Shown here piece by piece: positions 13,430 through 64,000 of a stretch of 64,000 nucleotides of DNA. The notes below the pieces were generated by a model, which worked only from the letters and a program-made list of their open reading frames with translations, did not search any database and was not told where the DNA came from. The position numbers and the translations under genes are program-made. The first letter of the stretch is position 1; every line of letters starts with the position of its first letter. Source of the stretch: Notamacropus eugenii (Eukaryota > Chordata > Mammalia > Diprotodontia > Macropodidae); assembly GCF_028372415.1 (NCBI RefSeq), contig NC_092875.1:53067271-53131270 (forward strand). The letters are read 5' to 3'.

Positions 13430-14400
13430 GCTCCATCCCCAAAGACCCAGGGTTCCACATGAGTCCCCACTCCGCCTCCAGATCTTGACTTCTTTCTGCC
13501 TCCTGTAGGCAGGTAGGCAACACCCCGTTGGAGCAGCTGCTCCTGAGTCCCCCCTAGCCCTGGTCTAGTCCACTTTCCAATCTTGAACCCTGAGTCGCCC
13601 CTCGCTCCAAGGCCCCATAAGTTCTCCAGCCTGCCAGGCCTCTGCTCCTGGGAACTGGTAGGTGCTAATGTCTCCAGTCAGTTCCCTCCAAAGTCTCCCA
13701 GCCCTAAGCCTCCCCCCACCCCGCCCCCAACTCCCCCTTGAAGGTTCAGCCTTTTGGCTCGGGAATGTGGTAGGGCTGGCCTCCTGCTCCCCTCCCTCCC
13801 TCTGCCCCCCAGCTCTCCCAGGGAGAAGGCCCTCCCCGCCCAGGCCCCCGCCCCCCGCCCAAATTGGATTACACTCTACCTTGCAGCCTCCTTCCTTCCC
13901 TCCCTCTCTCCCTCTTTCCCTCCCTCAGTCCGTCCCTTCCCCACACACCCCGGCCCCAGCCCAGGGCCCCCACAGTCCACAGCCCGCCAGCCTGCAGCCT
14001 CAGGACCCGGCCTGGTCCCGCAGGTATTTCAGGGAGGGAGCTGTCGGGCCATACTGCGGGGAGGGGGATGGGGGGAGCGAGTGGTGGGAAGGGAGGGAGG
14101 GAGCCCCTGACCGGGGGGAGGGAAGCTTTTCTTTGTTCCCAGCCCTAGCAGCCCCGAGCCCTGCTTAGCCCTGCCCAGCCCCCTCCTCTGAGCCTGGGCT
14201 GGCGGGGACCGCTGTGCTCCGGGCGCACGCTGTGCGCTCCAGCCCGAGCGGAGCCCGGGCCCCGCAGCCGCAGCCCGGTGCGGGGAGGCTCAGGCAGGTG
14301 ACTGGCTCCGGGGGCTCTCAGGACACCCCAGCTGGGGCACACTGGGCCCGGACAGTTCGGGCTGAGGCTCCTTCCCCTCCTCTCCCCCTCCCACAGGATG
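13430..14400 (+). promoter_or_regulatory. Proposed GC-rich promoter block of the fibrillin gene
   Basis: This is the only long GC- and CpG-rich stretch upstream of the first coding exon, and it is free of the SINE and LINE copies that fill its surroundings. It carries Sp1-type GC boxes (near 13719-13728 and 13849-13860) and an inverted CCAAT box (attgg near 13863). No convincing TATA box was seen. Its position about 6 kb upstream of the start codon fits a fibrillin promoter with an untranslated first exon. The assignment is inferred from composition and position; no transcript evidence is available. Confidence 0.5.
13880..14023 (+). other. FBN3: Candidate untranslated first exon
   Basis: The start-codon exon begins at a splice acceptor (20111-20114), so an upstream noncoding exon must exist. 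The best donor in the GC-rich block is ccgcag|gtattt after 14023, shortly downstream of the CCAAT and GC boxes. A second candidate donor is caggcag|gtgact after 14297. The left boundary is only a guess at the transcription start. Frames open across this block are a by-product of its GC and CT richness and are not proposed as coding. Confidence 0.35.
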
Positions 14401-14600
14401 GATGGATGGTCCGAGGGAGGGAGGCTGAGACAGTGTTCTCTCTGCCTGGGGCTCTGATGGCGACTTGGGGAGCCCCAGATCGGGCAGAGGCTGAGACGGA
14501 GGCCAGGAAGGGCAGTCTCTTTGTCTCCACTGGGGCTGAGCCCCCCTCTTTCCTCTTGTGCCCCCTCCTCCCCATTTCCTCTTTTCCCTCTCCTTGTCCT

Positions 14601-14700
<100 letters not shown>

Positions 14701-17700
14701 TTGCTCCCTGCTGGGGACCCCGTTTTCTCCCATTTCCTCCATCTTCTTCACCATCCCACCCGCATTCCCTCCATCCTTGCTTGTCCCCCCCCACCCCTCC
14801 CATTCCCTTTCACTCCCTCTCCCTATATCCCTAACTTCTCATCCTCACACCTCCAGTCTGTCTCTGCTCCCTTCCCAGAGGCCAATCAGGGACAGCATCC
14901 TGTGCCCTCATTCCCCCAGCCTTCCCTTCCAGTCTCTCTTAGCAGTTTGGTCCCTGTGTCCAACCCTGGTTCCCAAGTTGGAATTCTTTACCCATCTTTA
15001 CTCCCTGGATTTAGAGTCAAAGAACCTGGCTTTGCATCTGCAAGTTTCCCTCAATGTGACCTTGGGGAAACCATTTCTCATCTCTAGGGCTCAGTTTCCT
15101 TCTCTGTAAAATGAAGAGGCTGAACTAAATGATCTCCAAGGTCCTTTTCAACTCTGAAGTTTCTAATTCCCTCCCCTTTCCTCCTGCCCAGCCCAGAACT
15201 GGGACTTCACACAGTCCTGAGCCGGGGCCTCTTCCCCTGAACAGAGGCTGACTCCTGACTGCCCCGCCCTCTCCTTCATCCCTCCCAGCCGGCTCCTTCC
15301 CTTCCCATAAGGAACTCCAGGGGCCCTCCTCGAGATTGAGCCAAGTGGGAAAGTCCTTGGGGACCCCCTTCCCCGCTCTGGCTCCAGCTGCCGAACTGTG
15401 TCAGTGGGAGGCCCGGCCTGGCCTGCGGGGAGGAAATGCTGCATTGGTTTCCTTGCTGGACCCCAAGGAGTTGGACATTTCCCTTCATTCATGACTCCAG
15501 AGAGCTGGAGCCCCTGGTGGGGTGGGGGAGTGGACAGGAAGGGATAATCTTTTCCCATACTCTCAGCATGAAGACTTGTGGCTACTTTGGTTGGGGCTAG
15601 ATGGGGCTATTACCTCTCAGTGGCCAGACCTTTTGTAAGGGAGTTTCCTTGTGAGCCACATCATGACCCGGGGTGAATGAGATCACAGTCTTATCGATTC
15701 AGAGTTAAGGGAACTTGAGAGAACATCTAGCCGAACCCTTCTTTCTTCAGAGAGGGAAACTGATGCCCAAGGAGGCCAAAGAATGATGAGATCATAGATC
15801 TAGAGTTGGAATGGATCTCAGAAATCATTTAGTCCAACCTCCTTTTTTTACAGAGGGGGAAACTGAGGCCCGGCAAGGTCAAAGACTAGCTTCAGAGCTG
15901 AAAAACATCTCAGAAGCTATAGAATTCAACCCTTTTATCTTTCTGAGAGGCACAGAAGTCCCAGGGAGGTCCAGCGATGGTAGGTGTAAAAAGACCTCAG
16001 AGACCATCTAACCCAATTCCCTCATTTTACAGAAAAGAAAAGAGGCCCAGAAAGATGAAGCATCTTGCCCTAATGTCACCCAGTAAATAACGGAGCTAAT
16101 GGCTCCTTTCATGCCTGATACTACCTGATTCTATGCTCTGTCATTCAGGACTTGAAAAAACTTCTCTCTTCCTCACCTGCTCCCAGACAAGACCCCTGCA
16201 AACACTTGACATTCTAGGATTCTGTGTGTTAAATCACTATGCATCATTTAAAGTCCAACTCAAAAGCTGTCTACTCCAACAAACCTGTCCCCTCCTCTAT
16301 AGGTGATAAAAAAAACCACCCCCAGCTGACCTCACTCAGGTTTGATTACACACCACTAATGCAAGTATATAATATCCTGTATTAGAATGTTTCCTACTAC
16401 TAGACTAAACTCCAGGAAAGGAAAGACTGCTTACCTTTCTTGACCCGTTTAAGGCATGCCAAATGCTTTTCTCACAGCAGACCTTTGGGTCAAGTCTCAA
16501 AAGCGTTGTTTTCTAGATGTTACAGGAGAAGAAAATGAACTGAGATGAGGTTATTTGTGATAGGTTACCCTGAAAGTTAGGTAGCATTTATAAAGTGCTT
16601 AAAGGGTGGGTCAAGTACACTACAAAGATTACCTCGTTTGATCCTCACCACAACTTTGGGAGAGGTATGTGCTATTATCACCCCTATTTTATAGATGAGG
16701 AAACTGAGGCCCAGAGAAATTGCTCCTTGGCCAAAGTCACACAGAGCAGGGATTCAGACCCACGTCCCTTGACTCTCAATTCCATGCCCATTCTACTGAG
16801 CCACACTGTATCTGCAGGTATTCAGGTAAATTCAAAGTAATTGAAGGATAATACCAGCCGCAGGATCTGAATTCGAATCTCTCATTGAATTATCTCTGGC
16901 ACCTTAGCCCTTGCCTGGGTTTCAGTTTCCACATCTGTAAAGTGAAAGATGTTGAGGGAAGGGACTGTTGTGAGAAAAGGTATCAAGAAAGACTTCCCAG
17001 AGTAATTAGTACTTGAGCTGGGCCAGGTTTATAAAGTGCTTTAAGACAATGATGTCAAATAAAGAAACAAGGACCACTAAACCTTACATAAGGATTCCTG
17101 TCAGCTGCATATGACTATTATATGTGTCCTACCATATTTTTATTTGTTTTGTTAAATATTTCCCAATTACATTTTAATCTGGTTCCCCACCCAGCCTGCA
17201 GACCAATACTTTGTGCTCAGGAGGGGTTTAATAAATATATGTTCAGTGAATGAATAAACAAATGATAGTGGGAAGGAACATTAAAGGCAGTTGTGGGGTC
17301 CTTATCACTGGGAGTCAGGAAATCAAGGTTCTGGTCCTGGTTCTAACACTTTCTGGCTGTCTCTGAGACTCAGCTTCCTTATCTGTAAAATGGGAATAAT
17401 AATATTTGCCCGCCCTGCCTAATGATGTTGTTGTGAGGGAAGCTCCTTGTAAAGTATAAAATGCTGGAGGAACAAGAGACAATTCTTATTCTTGGCTCAG
17501 AATTATGTGATGTGGGCAATGAGTCCTCTGGGAGATCAGAGAAAGAAAGAGGATAATAGGGGGTGACTTCAGGGGAGGCTTCTTGGAAAAGATGAGGCTT
17601 GGCAGGATCTTAAAAGTCTTCCCAGCTCTGACTCCAGTGTCTGTACCCACCTTATCTCTCCCCTTCCTTCCGCATCCCCCAACTCAACCTACAAATCAGC

Positions 17701-18574
17701 TAAAATGGACTTATAGCAATATCTAAGGTTTGCAAAGCATTCTAAAAATATCTCATTTAATCCTCACAACAACCTTGGGGGGTAGAAACTGTTATTATCT
17801 CCATTTTACAGGTATAGAAACTGAGGCAGGCAGAGATTAAGTGACTTGCCCAGGGTTATATAACTGGCAAGTGTTTGAGATTGGATTTGACCTCAGGTCG
17901 TCTTGACTTTAGATCCATTGCTCTATCCATTGTACCACCACATTCATGACCCCTAACAGGCAGTCCCCTTGCTCCCATCCTCCCATATCCACCTGTGGAA
18001 ACCCTACCCATCTTTCAAGGTCCAGCTCAAAAGGCATCACTTCCTGGAAGTCTTCCTTGATTGCTACACTACTCTCTCTCCCATTTCCCCTAGCTAGAAG
18101 GGATCTCTTACTCCGCTGGACCTTCCTCCCTAGGACATTCTCTCTTTCTCTCTCTCTCTGTCTTTCTCTATCTCTCTCTGTCTCTCTCTCTTTCCATATG
18201 TATGTATGTATATGTGTGTATATATGTACATATATGTATGCATATGTATATGTGTGTGTATTCGTGGCACTTGTCTCATCCAGTCTTATTTCATACTGAT
18301 TTCTAAATTTGTTGACTTCCTAACCATCCTTAAAAGTTTAATCCAATGCCACCTCCTCCAAGAAGTCTTCCTGGATTCCCCCTGTTAGCGAAGGTGTTTC
18401 AGGTTCATAGCTTTAAAACTGGAGGGATCATTGAGTCTACCCACCACACCTTAAAGATACTGAAACTTAGGCCTGGATAGTAACTTAGCCAAGGTAAGTC
18501 CCAGACCCAATGTGACATCCTGCAAGGTATGAAGCAGCATTGGCTCTCATAGAACACTTGGTTCTGGATATCTC

Positions 18575-19290
18575 TGTTATACTATATATTAAATTCAATT
18601 TATTCTATTTTCTGTTCCAAATTCTTTCCCTGCCTCCTCCCCTTCCCTCACCCAATGAGAAGGCAAGAAAAATAAAACCCATTTTAAACATGTATAGTTA
18701 TGCAAAATAAATCCCCATGTTAGCCATTTCTCCTTACCCCCTCCCCCCAAGAAAGGGAAAATATGCTTCAGTCTTCAATCTTGAGTCCATCAGCTTTCCA
18801 TCTGAAGGTGGATAGGACGTCATCATTGGTCCTTCAGAGCTATGATCTCTCTCTTTGTTGATCAGTTACTAAGTTTTCAAAATTGATTTTCTTTACAATA
18901 TTGGTGCTATTATATAAATCGTTTTCCTGGTTTTGCTTGCTTCATTCTACATCAGTTCACACAACTCTTTCCAGGTTTGTCTGAATCCATCTCATGTCAT
19001 TTCTCACAGCATGATAGGATTCCATCACCGTCATACCACTATAACTTGTTCAGCCATTCCAAAATTGTTGGGTATCCCCTCAGTTTCCATTTCTCTGCCA
19101 CCACAGAAAGATCTGCTATAAATATTTCTGTACGTATGGGTCCTTTTCCTCCTTCTGTGATCTCTTTGAGTACAGTCCTAGAAGGAGCCCTGGGTCAGAG
19201 GGCATGCACAGTTTGATAGGTCTTGGGGCACTGTTCCCAATTCCTTTCCAGAATGACTGGACCTGGTCACATGAGCCTTATGTATATCTC
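18575..19290 (-). mobile_element. L1-type LINE 3' end, antisense
   Basis: On the + strand it reads caaattctttccctgcc, catcagttcacacaactcttt, ataggattccatcaccgtcat and aacttgttcagccattcc, then tataaatatttctgtacgtat. This is the reverse complement of the element type at 4830-5890. Confidence 0.75.
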
Positions 19291-20192
19291 TGTATCCCTC
19301 TGTAAAAAGAGAATACACAATAGGTATCACCACAGATTTATTGGAGGAATGAATTTAATTAAACAAATATTTATTAAACAAGGAAATACAAAGGTAAAAA
19401 TAAAAAATGGTCCCTGCTCTTAAGCAACTTACATTCCACTATGTTTCAAGGATTTGTCATTCTCCCCCCAAACACACAGATCACACCCCTTCTAGAAGTT
19501 GGAGTCTCAGAGAATTCTCTGAGGCTTCATTAGGTTAAGTGACTTTTCCAGAGTCATGAAGAAGCAGAGTCCAAGGTGAGATTTGAACACAGGTTTTGCA
19601 GTTCTAGGTCCAGCACTCTACGGCTTAAGAAAGGAGAGACTATTCATAATAGCTAGAGGGATCAAGAAGGACGCAGAGCAGAAGATGTGGCACCTGAGCT
19701 AAGACTTTCAGTCTAAAAGTAGAATTTGGGCAAGGAGAAGGGAACAGGGTTTGAGGAAGGTGGCACTCTCGGCTGGAGAACAGTGTGAGCTTGTCCCAGG
19801 ATGGAGGAGCTTTGACCAGGAGGGTACATGTGGAAGCTGACTTGACTCCATGTAACTATGACGTAAGGAAGAAAGCCTTGAACCTGCAATGAGACAGGCC
19901 TACACTTGAGACCTGGGTCTCACTTGCTTATTATTTCTGGGGCCTCCAACAATTCACACTCTGGAATTCAGTTTCTCCACCTGTAACATGGGGATAGTGA
20001 CTTTTGCTAACTCAACAGAGTGTTGAGAGGAAAGTTCTTTCTTCCTCTTGAAATGCTTGGATGCCATTATTATTGCATTAAGTCCTTCTTCCCCTTCCTT
20101 CCCTTCCAATCCAGGACAAGAGCCTGTGACGATCAGCCCTGGGGACTGAGCCTTAAGGGACGGGGCCAAGGGAAGAGGCAGACATCCTGACC

Positions 20193-63889
<43,697 letters not shown>

Positions 63890-64000
63890 GTGAGTGAGGA
63901 TGCCATTTCTGCTTGGCCCTCCAGGCCCCATCCCAGGGGTCGTGGGAGCACTCACCCATCTTGGCATCTTTCACAAGTCCTCAGTAGGTTTCCCCTCTTT

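Overview
This is vertebrate genomic DNA carrying the 5' part of a fibrillin gene on the + strand, most likely FBN3. I recognise 21 coding exons between 20193 and 63889. All internal junctions are in the same phase, with one base of the split codon left of the intron. They encode the first ~924 residues: signal peptide, furin-type basic site, fibrillin N-terminal unique domain, EGF1, EGF3, hybrid 1, cbEGF1-2, TB1, a Pro/Gly-rich region, EGF4, cbEGF3-6, TB2, cbEGF7-9, hybrid 2 and cbEGF10. The gene runs off the right edge in the intron before the expected TB3 domain. FBN3 is preferred over FBN1 and FBN2 because the region after TB1 is mixed proline/glycine-rich and because cbEGF5 opens with D-H-D-E-C. 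That assignment rests on remembered family features, not on a search.

The organism looks like a marsupial. Introns and the 5' flank are packed with marsupial-style SINEs: tRNA-like elements with 'gtgtgaccctgggcaagtca' and MIR/THER-like elements with 'gaggaaactgaggc' and 'ccacctagctgcc'. There are also old L2-, L3/CR1-, RTE- and L1-type LINE fragments. The species cannot be named from the sequence alone.

Layout. Positions 1-13430 are intergenic with no recognisable protein-coding gene. They hold an antisense L2-type LINE (about 1165-3620), an L1-type 3' end nested in an older repeat (about 4830-5890), a sense L2-type LINE (about 7660-9620) and two arrays of a degenerate ~33-bp repeat. Positions 13430-14400 form a GC-rich, repeat-poor block with GC boxes and an inverted CCAAT box, proposed as the promoter and untranslated first exon. 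The start codon is in the next exon (20115-20356). The EGF/hybrid/TB exons then follow, separated by introns from 0.14 to 11.7 kb.

The three very long introns (22098-29451, 29548-41283, 49679-58317) are almost entirely repeats. One holds a dead processed cytochrome c copy on the - strand (36271-36588). Two points deserve attention. I cannot find an exon for EGF2 between EGF1 and EGF3, although the flanking exons join in frame without it. A near-perfect 33-bp minisatellite in the intron before TB1 has diverged relatives at four other places in the locus, in both orientations. I see no sign of a novel gene system, and most other open frames are simple-repeat or transposon artefacts.
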